Assembly: GCA_023853785.1 (NCBI GenBank)
Contig: JAJIRX010000134.1
Span: 1-24,073, forward strand
Source of the DNA: Psilocybe azurescens
Lineage: Eukaryota > Basidiomycota > Agaricomycetes > Agaricales > Agrocybaceae
Reading direction: 5' to 3'
DNA: 24,073 nucleotides
Shown here in pieces: positions 1-11,964 of the stretch (positions within the stretch are counted from its first letter, which is position 1; each line of letters starts with the position of its first letter). The translations under genes were made by a program, and so were the position numbers. The notes beneath the pieces are model-generated. The model was not told the origin of the DNA, searched no databases, and saw nothing but the letters and a program-made list of their open reading frames with translations.

Positions 1-2320
1 ACCAGTATTTTTGTCTTTCTCGTTCTCTTCACTGCCCTCTTCCTCACCGTCTTTAGAAGAGTCTTCGTTTCCCTGTGCATCTGTGTCAAAGAACGACGGT
101 TGCCGAATTATCGGGGGATATCTGTCTCCGCCATATTCCTGACAAGCCAACAATTAGTGTCGAGTTCCGATAACCATCCGAGATTAAATAGGGCTCACTC
201 TTGCGTGTCATCGTCGGTTTGATCATCTGAAGGGAGATATAGGAGATGCTATAAGAAAATTGAATACTTCCCTGGAATAACGACTTACTATGAGGTAGTA
301 CTTTGGCCCATGCCATAGTCAGCTCGTTAAGCACGGTTACGTTTGCGTGTAATGAAGCTGTACGCTGCCTCAATCCTAGGCTAGAGATGGGAATAGTTGA
401 TTTGTCAAAATTACAGTTCTGTTAGTCAGTTTCTTACCAAAACAAGATATTCTCCTGCTTGAAGGTTCAACTCGCAAGAGACGCTTCGCCTACTTCCAAG
501 GCTGATACCTGAAGTTGCTATGGGTTCCGATAGTGGTGTATTATCAACTTTGTGAATAACAAAATCGAGATGCCATTCAGTGTTCTGCAAATTGCGGAAG
601 TAACGACTGTCCATTTGTGAGAGAACAATGACGGCAGACGTCCCTCGATTGATTGTGATATGGACTGTCGAGGGTATCAGGTGTCAGTTGAAATTTAGAA
701 ATCAAAATGAAATTTCGTACACTGAATATCGCCATACACCCATAAACGCGACAGCGGCTGGGGTGGGATGTTTAACCAATGCCAGGACATGCTCCAGCTC
801 GGATCAAATATTGTGGCTCTGTCAATCTGGGAGAACACAGTCAAAAAGTCCTTATCTTTGAAAGATTAATGTGGGTGTTAGAGCACCTCTGTATGCTGGC
901 GGAGCATTCACTCACATTCCATCACAAATTGACCATCATCTCCGAATGAATGATCAAGTTCTTGAAGCGCAGATAACCATTCGTTCGTCCATTCTTTCGA
1001 CCCGTCTCCCCATGCGCCAGTCCACTCGCTTTCGCCCCACGGATTACGCACGATGACGAAACGTTTGCCTCGACACTCGCGCACGCGCATGACTGAATAT
1101 GCATGTCCAGGCAGGAGACCCTGCACCTCGAGACCTGTGCGCTGGCTGTGGGTTTCGTCGAGATCAAGAGAAACGCCGAATAGGCGCCTATGGAGTTCGT
1201 TGTGCTGAAGCTCGTTGTGCCAAAATTTGTCCTGGCTAAGGAGATCGGATGTCTGGAATGATGTGGCCACGCCGCTGTGGAACTGAATGTGAGAATGTAT
1301 CAAGACAATAAAAGAGGTGACATACCCTGTAAGATCTTCAATAGCGTCTGCCAGATATCCGCCTTCGAGCGAAGCGTAGTCACCGTGGAGCTTAGCATAC
1401 GCCTTTTCAATGAGAGGCACCCAAGTCTCGCCAATCGTTCCGGAGCGAGCATATTCGAGGCCCTGGCCGCTTTTCTCAACGACATTGTGGTAATTGTCTC
1501 GATTATAATGATAAAGACGTTTCTCTTCTTCTTTAAGCTCGTCGAACTTGGGCATAGACCAGAACAGGAAGCTATAATACGATCAAACCGCGTTAGGACC
1601 TACATGGAAAGCTTAGATGGAGCGCCGTACTCGTCGACGATAACGGATTGCCAGTAGCAGTCGCGGAAGAAAATAAATCCGTAAACACCGACTTCTTCGT
1701 TGTGCTAGGAACAAGGTGAACGAAATCCGCCTTACATGTATTTGTAGGACTTACCGCTACGCATAACTTTCTCAACAAGGCACCAGAGTCGACTGTTGCA
1801 ATTGCAGATAAAGCAGCCAAAACCAACAGTCCCCCAGCCCGCCTTGACGAACTGCGCTGGCCTTTGGACCACCCGGGCCAAAAAGACTGGATTGTCAAAT
1901 ATTTCTGTTACGCGCTTAACGGCCATACAGGGCCTAATAACAGCTTGCTCTTCATCTTCGTCATCCGGTAATCCGTATCGGCATTGTTCTTGGTCCTTTT
2001 CTAGATCGAACTCGATATCTCTACAGATGATCATTCAGTGTGTCCAAGGTAGAGCGAAATAATGTCGATAATCACCTGAATTTACGGTTTGTTGCACGGC
2101 ATCGCTGGATGATGCTTTCGACCTTAGCGACGCACTCTTTGAGGGCGATATCAAGCTGTTCGGTCACTATAAGCCCAGCCTTTGTCTGTGGCAAAGATTC
2201 TCCAGCCGCTTGTTTGGCCATTTTGTCGCGGTAGCGTTTACCCTTGCGTTTCGCATCGTCGAGCTCCATCTTGGACACTCCATCAACAATTCCTTTGAAG
2301 CCTTTCTTGAATTTGTTCAT
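1..2320 (-). CDS. Calpain-like cysteine protease (partial, two 1-nt frameshifts)
   Basis: Calcium-dependent-type (calpain, peptidase C2) intracellular cysteine protease. Start ATG is at 2318-2320, after which come a basic N-terminus and the family-like NRKFRDIEFDLE stretch. Exons that close in phase: 2076-2320, 1755-2020, 1631-1704, 1326-1571, 916-1274, 721-855 and 438-664; introns are 50-60 nt. The catalytic triad is visible: Cys in GLGDCWF (about residue 147), His in LLPGHAYSV (about 335) and Asn in IVRNPWGE (about 355). Other calpain landmarks are VGVYGFIFFRD, ETWVPLIEKAYAK and LHGDYASLEGG, followed by a beta-sandwich C2L-like region (WVYGDIQFHITI). Exon 2 is out of frame twice: one base is missing at the GGG run (plus 1872-1874) and one at the TTTT run (plus 1819-1822), just before and inside the catalytic Cys motif. 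Phases fit downstream only when both are restored. The exon structure below 438 is unresolved; the 1-85 end reads as a very acidic Glu/Asp/Ser tail that continues past the edge. Family assignment is firm; whether the gene is active is not. Confidence 0.85.
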
Positions 2321-2383
2321 TTCCGTGGTAGTGTAGCAGTGTAGGGATTTATTTGGGTTTGGGGAAAGTGGATATTGTCGTCT

Positions 2384-2391
2384 CTTTTATA
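2384..2391 (-). promoter_or_regulatory. Probable TATA box of the calpain gene
   Basis: TATAAAAG on the minus strand, 64-71 nt upstream of the calpain ATG. Sequence and distance fit a fungal core promoter. No other start-proximal signal was recognised. Confidence 0.45.
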
Positions 2392-3555
2392 CTTGTCCAG
2401 ATCCTTCCATGGTAACGAAGGAATCTCTGATCAACCCTCAACCAACACAGCTTAGACCGACAGATGTAAACGTGCTGTATGTTGATGTATGTGTGTTGAT
2501 TAATTTTCACATTGGAAATAATGCTCGTACCGAAAATACTAAATGCAGTGGGTTCTTATCATTGGTCACATTCACCAAATACCCGCGGGCGTGGAAAGTA
2601 TTCAAAAATAAGATGCATCGTGTTGTTGACCGTTGACCAATGCGCACCTAAAGAGCTGCATTATAGTTGGCATCAAGACTATTGTTAACAGCCCTCGGCC
2701 CTTTCGACGTTTGACTAGGTTCCCCGGGGCCGAATGAAAGCAGTGCAACAGGCCCAAAGCTCCATAGACCAGCATTGAACACCAACTGGCACACAAATAC
2801 ATGCTTCACACAAGCAACATATTCGAATCATGTTCTATCAATCTTGCTCTGTCCATTGTGGAGTCTGCCTAGAATCATATATCGCTAACAGGAATGAGAC
2901 AGCCAGGGAAAATAATCTCAGAAAGAGGCATGAAAGGCATTAAAAGACCACTGCGACGGCGGCGTAGTCAAGGACCTGAAATTTCAGGAATGAATAACTA
3001 TTTCATGATTAAACTCGAAAGCAATTTGTTGCAGTCAAAGAGTTTCTCGTGTGTATATTGGCGCGTGACACTCGTATACGTTCCATGTACAACCGTCTTG
3101 TTTGTCTTGCTGGTTCATGCAACGGCTTCCAAATTGTCCAGATCTGCATGGGAAAACTGGTGTCTGTAGAAATTGGAAGAAGGAGAAAAACAAGGAAAAA
3201 AGTTTGGTAGGTAATCGGCGAGTGAACCGTCAACAGTTCAACCACGTAAATTACATAATCAAGTTTATACAACCGCATTCACGTGACAATACACGACAAC
3301 GAACGATCAACAACGGTCTCGATTAGGCTCGTGAAACCAGGATACGATTTCTTATACAGATCAGTCACAGGGTTCGAACATTCATTGTCAACATTGAGGT
3401 TACGTTGTCCAGCCTCCCAATAGCACTGAGAACCTGGGTAGGCCATTTGTACCTGTGACTTCTAAACGTTCAGTCGCGTCTCTTTCCTGGATTCTCTTTC
3501 GAGTTTCTACAATCTAATCTCGAACGGCCAACGACTCGGAACGGGCCCTGAGGTT
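2392..3555. other. Divergent intergenic region, no gene seen
   Basis: This stretch lies between the head-to-head calpain and DUF6535 genes and must hold both upstream regions. All frames are short and carry no recognisable family motif or spliceable pair. No tRNA or long repeat was recognised. Confidence 0.6.
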
Positions 3556-6330
3556 ATGAATATCCCGACAGACAGCAAACACATGCCAAAGTCCACACCA
3601 AGCCGAACACTACCTTCTAGTAACTCATGGGTGAGCCCTCAATTAAACTTGTTCATCGACTTCATTAACATCTATTTCCTTTCATTTCGAGGAATATAGC
3701 AAACTTACTACACCGGCAGCCCAGCTCCTCAGTACACGTTATCTCACTTCGTTGATAGTGAAGAGCAGGGTGAGCAGAACCTGTGGTCTCTGACCTTCTT
3801 ATGTGCACCGGCTTGACGAAAGTAAATTAAGGATTTTCAAGCGACCAGAACTCTTGGAACGAGCATGGTTCAGAGGCCGCAGAACATGCGCAGATTTGGC
3901 ATATATACAACGACGAATCCACTAAGCTAGATGCTGCCGTGATAGATGGGTGTAACCGCGGCATCGACGTTCTTCTTGTATTTGTGAGTTCTGATATTCA
4001 AATCCAAATCAATAGCAGGCCGACTGAGGAAACTTTTGAGACTGGTTTATTCTCTGCGGTTTTGACCACCTTCATCATCCAGTCGTACCAGCAAATGCTT
4101 TCCAATCCGGCTGACACTACCAATGCCCTTCTTTTACTAATTATCTCAGATCTCCGTAGTTCGTCTCTACTGAACATCAGCAATTCGGATATAAACGTTC
4201 CAACACCACAAGGGAACAACTCTCCTTCCGCTTCTCAGATACGTTGGGTCAATGGTCTGTGGTTTGCAGCGCTTTCATGCAGCCTTTCAGCCGCCCTTGT
4301 CTCAATGCTAGCCAAGCAGTGGATACAACCTATACCGAATGTATCTGGTTCACCGCGATATCGTGCACGACAGCGACAGCGTCGATACACCCAATTGCAA
4401 GACTGGCATGTCTTCGTTACTATTAACGCGTTACCTGTGTTGCTCCACATCGCCTTATTACTGTTTTTTGCCGGTATCATCATGTTGCTATGGTCTGCAG
4501 ACATAGGAATAGTGGCAGCCACATTCACTATCGTGGCGCTAGCCTACATATTCTACGCCGGGTCGATGTGGATATCTCTCATGAACCCGGATTGCCCATA
4601 CCAGCATCCAATTTCCGAGGAACTACGACGTTGGGTAACTCGTCAAAACGGTACGCCAAAGTACATAGATCTCGAAAAGAACACGAATCAGACGGTCCGA
4701 TCTGCGTGAGAAAAATGCTCTATGTTTAAGCGCACATACTCATTTAATAGGCCGTAGGCGTACCCTCATAGGTCCTATCACCCCAAGCGTTGATGATCAC
4801 ATTGACGCACATTGCCTTGTGTGGTTATTACAACACTGCACAAACGACGATACTATAGCAGCAACCTTAAGGTCGATCGGAGGACTTCCTCACGATTTCG
4901 CAGCCTTTCACATCCTTCGCGAAGCCGGTGCAATCCATATGGTACTGCAACAATTTAGCAACTGTTTCCACCGCGATATTTCGTTTGATAGTCAGTGGCA
5001 CATTACTGATTCAGAGAATGCCGAAATGTACTGTCGAGCATGGATTCGATTAACCCATGGAACTTCGCAGGCATGGCCTCAGGACCTTCGAAGGCCTCTT
5101 CATACTCTGAGAGATGGAGCCACGAATCTACACATAAGTGCTATCGCCGCTTGCACATGTGCATTGGACTCTTTAGAATCTCGAGGCTCTCAGCTTGCGC
5201 TCCTCGCCCACCTAAACCAGTTGGCCAATGGGGAACAAAATTACAGCGAACTTACTCAACACTGGCTTCTCGAAACATTCCTCGAATGCTCCTTGAGCTG
5301 GGAGCTCCATCTCGCTGTGGTCAACGACATTGTTGCAAGAGCCGTGCCTGTCCTTCTCCGATTACTTCAACGAGCGACTGATAAATCGGGTTCGCAGGAC
5401 CACGCAGCGATAGCCGCGATCTTGCATTCATTATCGGTGGGCGAGATTAGTGCAGCATCACTTTGGGATGAAAGGAAACGGTATTTCAATTTTCATAAAA
5501 TCGCGATTCCATCGCTCGCCGCTATTATTCGTGATCCAACTCGTTTCGGAGTAGAAGGCGAATTGTTAGACTTCACAGTGACCGAGTTCTCTCGTCTGGC
5601 TGCCCCCGCTTTCATGTCTGAATATTTCCCATCCCAGGTAAAGTCTATCGCGAGACAAGGGTTATCCAAACTTTACCTCGAAGGACGAGTAGGAGTAGGT
5701 CTTGTACCCGATCCTGTGCTTGCCGACATCCTACAGATTCTCTATCCTCCTGTGACCATCACAGAGGAACAACGGCCGTTGTTCGTAAAAAGTTTAATCC
5801 AGACATTGACCAGCTCTAACGACGTCAACGTCGCCATTTGCTCCATACGGTTACTCGAACCACTCCTGAAGAATTGCCACAACTCCGTTGTGCGTAGCTT
5901 TGCAGAAGAAAATGGTATTCCCGCCTTATTACGTGCAGCGCACACAGGAGACACCGACAGCCGCCGACTTCAAATAGAGTGCATACGAACGTTGTGCATC
6001 TTCATCCACAGCAGCGCACAAAGCTCTACGGAAGAGACACTCTGTCCCTCTCATCCACCAGCCCTCGAAAAGCAGTTCGATGCCATATTCCAGTCCGATT
6101 TCTTCACCACTCTCATCTCCGTGGTAGACGCCCGTCGATGGTGGCTGGAGGAGATAGCAGAGATCTGGGTACCTTCCTTGTTACATCTTTGCGAGGTCCG
6201 ACCACACGAGCGAATTTGGAGGAGCGTCGAAATTGTCTTCAGAAATTTCGCAGAACTCAACGACGGAGAAGACGGAGCGGAACGGCTTCTGGACGATTTA
6301 GACAAAATGAAGCGTATCTTGGAACACTGA
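3556..6330 (+). CDS. DUF6535 multi-pass membrane protein with ARM/HEAT-like C-terminus
   Basis: Protein of the DUF6535 family, known mainly from Agaricomycetes; its function is unknown. Exons: 3556-3630, 3700-3769, 3832-3983 and 4041-6330. Introns are 69, 62 and 57 nt, all GT-AG, and phases close. About 861 residues after one correction. The N-terminus is hydrophilic, then IWHIYNDESTKLDA leads into the domain. Membrane segments lie at about 93-114 (IDVLLVFTGLFSAVLTTFI), 170-190, 229-250 and 255-276. The family signature NPADTTNALLL follows the first segment, LAKQW follows the second, and a DCPY motif follows the fourth. The remaining 570 or so residues look helical and repetitive (WLLQHCTNDDT, HSLSVGEIS, IWVPSLLHLCEVRP) and resemble ARM/HEAT repeats. 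The frame shifts by one base between about 4675 and 4706. An extra base, for example in the A run at 4675-4678 or in CC at 4697-4698, explains it; a 34-nt intron (4635-4668) is the alternative. GTG at 4819 is internal, not a start. Confidence 0.8.
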
Positions 6331-6597
6331 TTTTAGCATTATTTTTTATCTATTGGTGTGGAGTATACACCTTGTTGCTTATAGTTACTACGATTGTTGC
6401 TGTCTCTTCGAATGGTTACTCCACCAGCTCGTGAGATCAATGCAAACAAGAAGGTGATGCAACGCTTCCAAGCCTCCAGTCGGACCATGGTTGCTATGTA
6501 CATGACTCGTGAAAGGCAAGCTGGAGGCCGACGGGCTTTTGTCAACAAGCCCTTTCAGGACTTTCGTCTACGTCGCGTGCTCAGCTTCAGCAGCCAA

Positions 6598-9500
6598 TCA
6601 GCAATAGAAAAGACCACTCACAAAAGTAGTCATCTTAGTACAAAATTTCCGGAAGAGTTCTTCGATCATCGGCGCAGCTTGATACTCCTCAATACGACCT
6701 CTATGCAGCTCGCCAACGACGATCGTGAATTCCAACACCAGCTCGAGGCAATGACGAAGCAGATCGCCAACCCCTCTCTGACCCGATCTCAGCAGGCACG
6801 CGCTGAGAATGTCATCCAGCAATGCGGAATGTCGTTGGGCCAGCTCAAAGACGTCGCTGAATCCGGTGTATTTAGGGGCTGGATCGGCATCGTTCGCGTA
6901 ATTCGTGCCTGCTCCTCGTCCCGAAAGTAGGGCTAAGAAAGGGTCAAAGTTACCTCCAATGGCGGTGTCAAAGACGTAGCCTGAAAGACTTGATACGAAG
7001 GCCTGGGACACGAAGCGGAAATGCAAGAGTAACTTTCTTGATTGTGATAAAGTTGGGAAGAGGGAGTTCGCGATGTTCCGATGGGTAGACATCCTGAAAA
7101 GGGATTTCAAAGCGCTTTCAACTAGAAATGAAATCAGCTTGGATTCAAACGCTCAGAAGTAACTAAAATATACCTCGAAAAAGTCTTAGTATGAAGGTAA
7201 ACATTCTCTGGTATTTCGACAGGATACCAGGAGAAATAAGAATTTCCATGAGATGAGGTGGCTTATAATCAATGTATAAAAAGTCGAGCGCCCTTAAGAA
7301 GAAAGTCAACAACGCAGTCAAACCATCGAATTGCATATCATGTACGCACTCGATACCTATCAATTGCAAGAATAAGTAACTGTTCATAACACCCTGAAAG
7401 TAATCAACTTACATAAAGGGTCCAACCACTTATCGCGACTCGAGCCAGTTGGCAGATCACGAATAGCAAAACCCAGCCTCCATTCAGCTTCTTCAACAAC
7501 CCGCTCGCGCTCAACCTTCCCATCCTCTCTCTCCATCCCCTTATCCAGCGAGTCAACAATGACCGTCCTCAAGAAAAAGCTCAGATCTCCGCCAACAGGC
7601 GGCCAGGTCTCGCGTTCCAGCAGGTTAGGTGACAGTCCCACCGCCCAAGGCTGCTTGCCTCCTTTCGATGTTTTACCTGACCGTCGTCGGATTGACATCG
7701 AGTGCGCTGTCGAGCTGCCCATCTCATACTCCCCCCGCGGCAGAGAACAGAGCATTCAACAAACGGGATTTGAACGATGGCGCCGCGATCAGAAGGTACG
7801 ATCGAAGTATAATAAGATGCGAACGGAAGTTGAGGTTCCCTGGTTCGTCAATGATGAGCGATAGCAGTGAAGATGAGAGTGTGGCGGCGTGTTCTGTGAG
7901 ATCTCGGAACACCAGAGATGTTAGCTCTGAGAGCGTGGGCACGATGGGCGGAAGGTTTTCTGGAAAGTTTTGTATAAATGAAGAAAGGAGCATGAATGAT
8001 TCATTCTTCACTTGTATAGATGGATTAGAGGAAGCGGTGGAGCCTGGTTCGAGATCAAAGATACCAAAATCTGGAATGCCAGTTTTGAGAGGTGTTGGAG
8101 GAGAAGGTGAAGTAGAGAACGCCGACGACGGATGTATTATCGGTGTTTGTGGGAGGGAATGTCCATCCCAAATGGCTAAGATCTCCTTGGTTGACCAGAA
8201 CCACCGGACAGTGGAAGCTTTAGTAGATATTTTCAATAGGAGATGTCCCGGTTTTGCAATCTGCAAAAGGACCAGAGACTTCTGCGATGCTGGTAGTATA
8301 TTCAAAACCTTTTGAGGGAAAAACGCGGGAAATGATGTTTCGATCTTGTCCAGAAGGTCGAAAATATCTTCTTGTTCGTCGTTATCATCATCATCCAATT
8401 CGAAGGTGTATTTCTCGTTCAATTTTCTTGCTGATTTTAGCCTGCTTTCAGGCAGTTGCCCGCCGAAACCTATGGAGCGAGCAACCTCTTGGAGGTACTC
8501 CTGTGACGTGATTGTCAACAGGAAGCTTAGCGTCGCACGAACAATGCTCGGTGATTGGCGTTCAAAATGCAGGTTGACGTGTTCGTAAATGTGAGAGATC
8601 AGCGGTATAGCGTCCAAGTCGAGCATAGGGTAATCTTTGGGGGATGATTGGTAGCTCTAATTGACGATGGCATCAGTTAACAAACGCAGAAGTGGATATA
8701 TGCTTGTACCCTGCCATAAAGATCCGACAATGCATCAAGTAGCTCTTCATAGATTGCGTAGTGGCTCCAAATCGTCAACAACGGGATGTCTTTATTGTTA
8801 GTCTTGATCTGGTCGTTGCTAGGTTGACATCTTGCGAGTACTTCTCGAAGATAGTCGAGTGTCGTTGAGAGTGAATGAGCTAGAGAATGAATTGTCGGTC
8901 CTTCTTTAGAAGACCTAGATAACTCCGACTTCAAAAATATATGCAAGAACGGTTCATTAGGATGTACCTGGTTCGCAAAGTCGATAAAAAAATCTCCAAC
9001 CGGCGTAACAGCGTCCCAATCTTCAAGAAACCTTTAATAAAGCTATACCACAGTAGCGAATCAAAAAACTTGTTCTAGAATTAGGAGTAACAATAACTAC
9101 TAACCTATCACTAACGACTTCATCGTTCCCGTGGATAAGCATAAAGTCTCTTTTCTGAGTACCATCGCTGCCACTACCTCCAAATTGAATAAATTGCTCC
9201 GCATGCGGTTCCCAAACGTGGTATTGAGAGGAAATACCAAGAACGATCATTTTCAAGTTCAGCAAGAGCTCTTTTTGAGTCAGATGTATTGTGTTATCCG
9301 TAGGGTTATACAGTCGCGGTTGAAGGCTTATACGCGTAAGATTATGAAAGTAAAAGGAAGATCGAGGGGCTTACTAGTATCTCACTGAAGTACACACGAG
9401 ATTTCCCTGCTCGGATAGAAATGGAGTGGGCGAGGCTCCGCTGAAGTGGGTTTTGCGCAGTCTATCCCATGAGAGCAGTCCGTTCTATGCCGCATATGTT

Positions 9501-9735
9501 TTATTAAGCATTGGAAAATAAAATCATGCACAAAGCGACGTACCTTGACCCCAAGTTTCCGCGTCGCTGCTCCCTTCCAAAGCTCCTCCACCCGCTTAAA
9601 CGAGTTCTCCTCAGTTCTAACCCTGTTGTCTTCCAAAGCTAAAGACACGAGTTCTTCCGGTAGAGGTGGTCGTTGTTGTATGGATCGGCGCGGAAGCAGA
9701 TTCGTGTTCAACTGCTCTAACTTCAGGTTCTCCAT
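6598..9735 (-). CDS. Gamma-tubulin complex component (Spc97/Spc98 family)
   Basis: Subunit of the gamma-tubulin complex, which nucleates microtubules at the spindle pole body. Exons: 9544-9735, 9375-9484, 9105-9326, 8710-9031, 7413-8656, 7174-7356 and 6598-7121. Introns are 48-73 nt and all phases agree, giving about 931 residues. Family signs in order: IHLTQKELLLNLKMIVLGIS, then LLTIWSHYAIYEELLDAL and SPKDYPMLDLDAIPL (N-terminal GRIP1-like region), FPQKVLNILPASQKSLVLL, WPPVGGDLSFFLRTVIVDSL, then the GRIP2-like part with IDYKPPHLMEIL, SKYQRMFTFILRLFRVESAL and LLLHFRFVSQAFVSSLSGYV. I cannot fix the paralogue; divergence and length favour the GCP4/5/6 class over GCP2/GCP3. The large exon has one base too many in a run of six G (plus 7731-7736): five Gs join SAAG to EYEMG in frame, six give a stop. 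A GTGAGT near the end could start a last intron, so the final 4-5 residues are uncertain. The gene converges with the DUF6535 gene. Confidence 0.85.
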
Positions 9736-10626
9736 TATGGGATTTTGGGGCTTGTTCTCTAACGGGGAACAAAGAAGAAGGGCATGATCCTCGGTAGTTC
9801 GTCCAAAGGTGGTGAAGATTTGAATTCATGATGGAAGTCGGATAGGGGGCTGAACATTGTCGTTGAGGGCTGAACAGCAAGCAAAGCAAGAGCTGCGACG
9901 GTGGGCGTTGTTGGAGAACGGATGATAGTTTGTTTGGGACGCGTTTGGTTGACGCGACTTCGCAATCAGACGCGTGGTAAATTTGGCTCTTGAACTCAAA
10001 TCATTTTCATGTCACTACGGTCCATCTATCATTTTTACAGTTCTATCCTTCAAACCACACAAGAGAGGGCTGTGATGCATGTTACTTCCATTATGCGTAT
10101 TTTCACAAGACATGCTGGCACGAACTTCAACTTGAACTGGTGATTGACCACGTCGATGATTCAGACTACCTATCCGGTCGTAACTCGGAACGTCCTCGGG
10201 ATGCAGTTACGAAGGGTCAAAATGCTGTCGGGGAGGTCGTCGCTGCATGTTCGGGGATTCATTTTTGACCCCGCAACTCTTTTGAAGCATCAAAATTTCG
10301 GGAAATGTGGTATAAGAACGTCTGTTCTTACTTCCTCGGAAAAATCACTTGGCTATTTGTGGAACATACCGCCTGTGCTGCAACCTACGCTGGAAAAAAT
10401 TCGAATAACGTTAAAATTTTACTTCTGACAGACAACCAGGTGAGCATCGAGTACTCACTCCCCGGATGAATTCTACGACGTTGATAAAAATAGAGACAAC
10501 CACTGTCGCACACACGCAGTTATAACCTAGAACTGGCGGACATTATCCGTCTGCTAAAATATATGCATTAATCCTCGCAATATAAAACGCAAAGAGACCT
10601 AGTTGATTCTCTAAGCTTACGCTATA
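9736..10626. other. Divergent intergenic region between gamma-tubulin component and GH7
   Basis: No gene is recognised here; the open frames are short and without motifs. It should contain the GH7 promoter. A single CCGGGG on the minus strand at 10460-10465 matches the SYGGRG consensus of the fungal carbon-catabolite repressor CreA/Cre1. One match is expected by chance at this length, so it is only a candidate. Confidence 0.5.
10581..10588 (+). promoter_or_regulatory. TATA box of the GH7 gene
   Basis: TATAAAAC, 39-46 nt before the GH7 ATG at 10627, is a good core-promoter match at a usual fungal distance. Confidence 0.55.
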
Positions 10627-11957
10627 ATGAATATGTTCTCTTCACTGCGCGCTCTCGTAGCTCTCTCGTCGGTGCTCGTCGCCGTCGTAAACGCCCAACA
10701 AATCGGCACCAACTCTGCGGAAGTCAATCCCCCACTGCTGTGGGAGGAGTGCACTCTCCCCGGTCTCTGCCACAAAGTCAACGGCTCCATTACTTTCGAC
10801 GCTAACTGGCGGTGGACGCACAACGTCGGTGGATACACCAACTGCCGCAACGGCAACGCCTGGGATCCTACAATCTGCCCCGACCCGCTTACCTGCGCAG
10901 AGAATTGTGCCGTCGAAGGTGTGGACTATGCCTCCTCCGGCGTTGTCACCAGCGGCAATGCAGTGACGCTCACTTTGAACACCGTCACCAATTCTGGCCC
11001 TCGCATCTACCTCCTCGCGCCTAATCAGGAAACATACCAGATGTTCAAGCTCAACCAACAAGAGTTCTCCTTCGACGTTGATCTCAGCCAGGTCGCCTGT
11101 GGTATGAACGCGGCGTTGTACTTCAGCGAGATGGACGCACACGGGGTAATGCGCCTTCCAATAAGGCTGGAGCCAAGTTCGGAACTGGCTACTGCGACGC
11201 CCAATGTCCCTCCGGAGACAACTTCTTCAACGGAACTGTAAGTGCTATTTTTACACTCTTTAACATAAAAAGTGCCATGTTCTAAAATTGGCTTTTCACT
11301 TGCAGGCCAACATGGCAAACAACGGTATCTGCTGCAACGAGATGGACATTTGGGAGGCGAACAGAGTCTCCAACGCATTTACCACTCATGGATGCCAGTC
11401 AAACGGGCCCTACACCTGCTCGGGTGCAGGCTGCCAAGGCCAATGCGACGGCAACGGCTGTGGATTCAATGCCTTCCACCAAGGCCACACCCAATTCTAC
11501 GGCCCTGGGCTCACAGTCGACACCAAGAAAAAGTTCACCGTCGTCACCCAATTCCCTGACAGACAACAGCCGTGCGTCAGGCCACCTCTCCGAGATCCGC
11601 CGCCTGTACGTACAGAACGGGCGGGTGCACCAAACGCCTGCGACTAATGTGACGGGAATGCCACCGTTGAACTCGGTCTCGACCCAGTTCTGCGATGCGC
11701 AGAGGAAGGTCATGGGCGCATCCAACTTGTTCGACGAGACGGGCGGATTGAAGCCATTGAGCACCGCGTTTGATTCGGGCATGGTGTTGGTGTTCAGTCT
11801 TTGGGACGACCCATCTGGTGGAATGACCTGGCTCGACGGTCCCGGAGCTGGAAGCTGCCCTGGTGGACTCGACACATCTGGAGGACCCGCCGTCAACGTC
11901 ACTTTCTCGAACATCAAATTCGGGAACATAGGTTCGACCTTCCAGTCTTTCTTGTGA
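10627..11957 (+). CDS. Secreted GH7 glycoside hydrolase, endoglucanase-like, two 1-nt frameshifts
   Basis: Glycoside hydrolase family 7, which cleaves beta-1,4-glucan (cellulose) outside the cell with retention of configuration. Exons 10627-11237 and 11306-11957, one 68-nt intron, about 420 residues after correction. Residues 1-23 are a signal peptide; the mature protein starts QQIGT, typical of GH7 (N-terminal pyroglutamate). The active-site motif NEMDIWEAN is intact: Glu216 nucleophile, Asp218, Glu221 acid/base. Other family signs are [49 protein letters not shown] and [13 protein letters not shown]. The loop before NEMDIWEAN is much shorter than in cellobiohydrolases, and the C-terminal part reads [10 protein letters not shown], as in EGI-type enzymes, so endoglucanase is my preferred reading. 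No linker or CBM1 follows; the protein ends soon after GSTF. One G is missing at 11143-11146 and one C is extra at 11554-11556; the two cancel, but the active site lies between them. Confidence 0.85.
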
Positions 11958-11958
11958 T

Positions 11959-11964
11959 AATAAA
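11959..11964 (+). terminator. Possible polyadenylation signal after GH7
   Basis: AATAAA overlaps the second of two adjacent stop codons (TGA TAA) ending the GH7 gene. It is very close to the stop, so it may be chance. Confidence 0.3.

Noticed and set aside
1275..1325. Open reading through GYVTSF in the calpain gene (no intron)
   Set aside because: The frame stays open, but a GT-AG intron here restores the family sequence LTGGVATSF and the correct phase, so the open frame is a readable intron.
4635..4668. 34-nt intron in the DUF6535 gene
   Set aside because: It would restore the frame, but it is much shorter than all other introns here (48 nt or more) and has no room for a branch site; a 1-nt indel is simpler. 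Kept only as an alternative.
7629..8315. 228-residue plus-strand frame
   Set aside because: It is antisense to the large, well-supported exon of the gamma-tubulin complex gene and shows no family motif.
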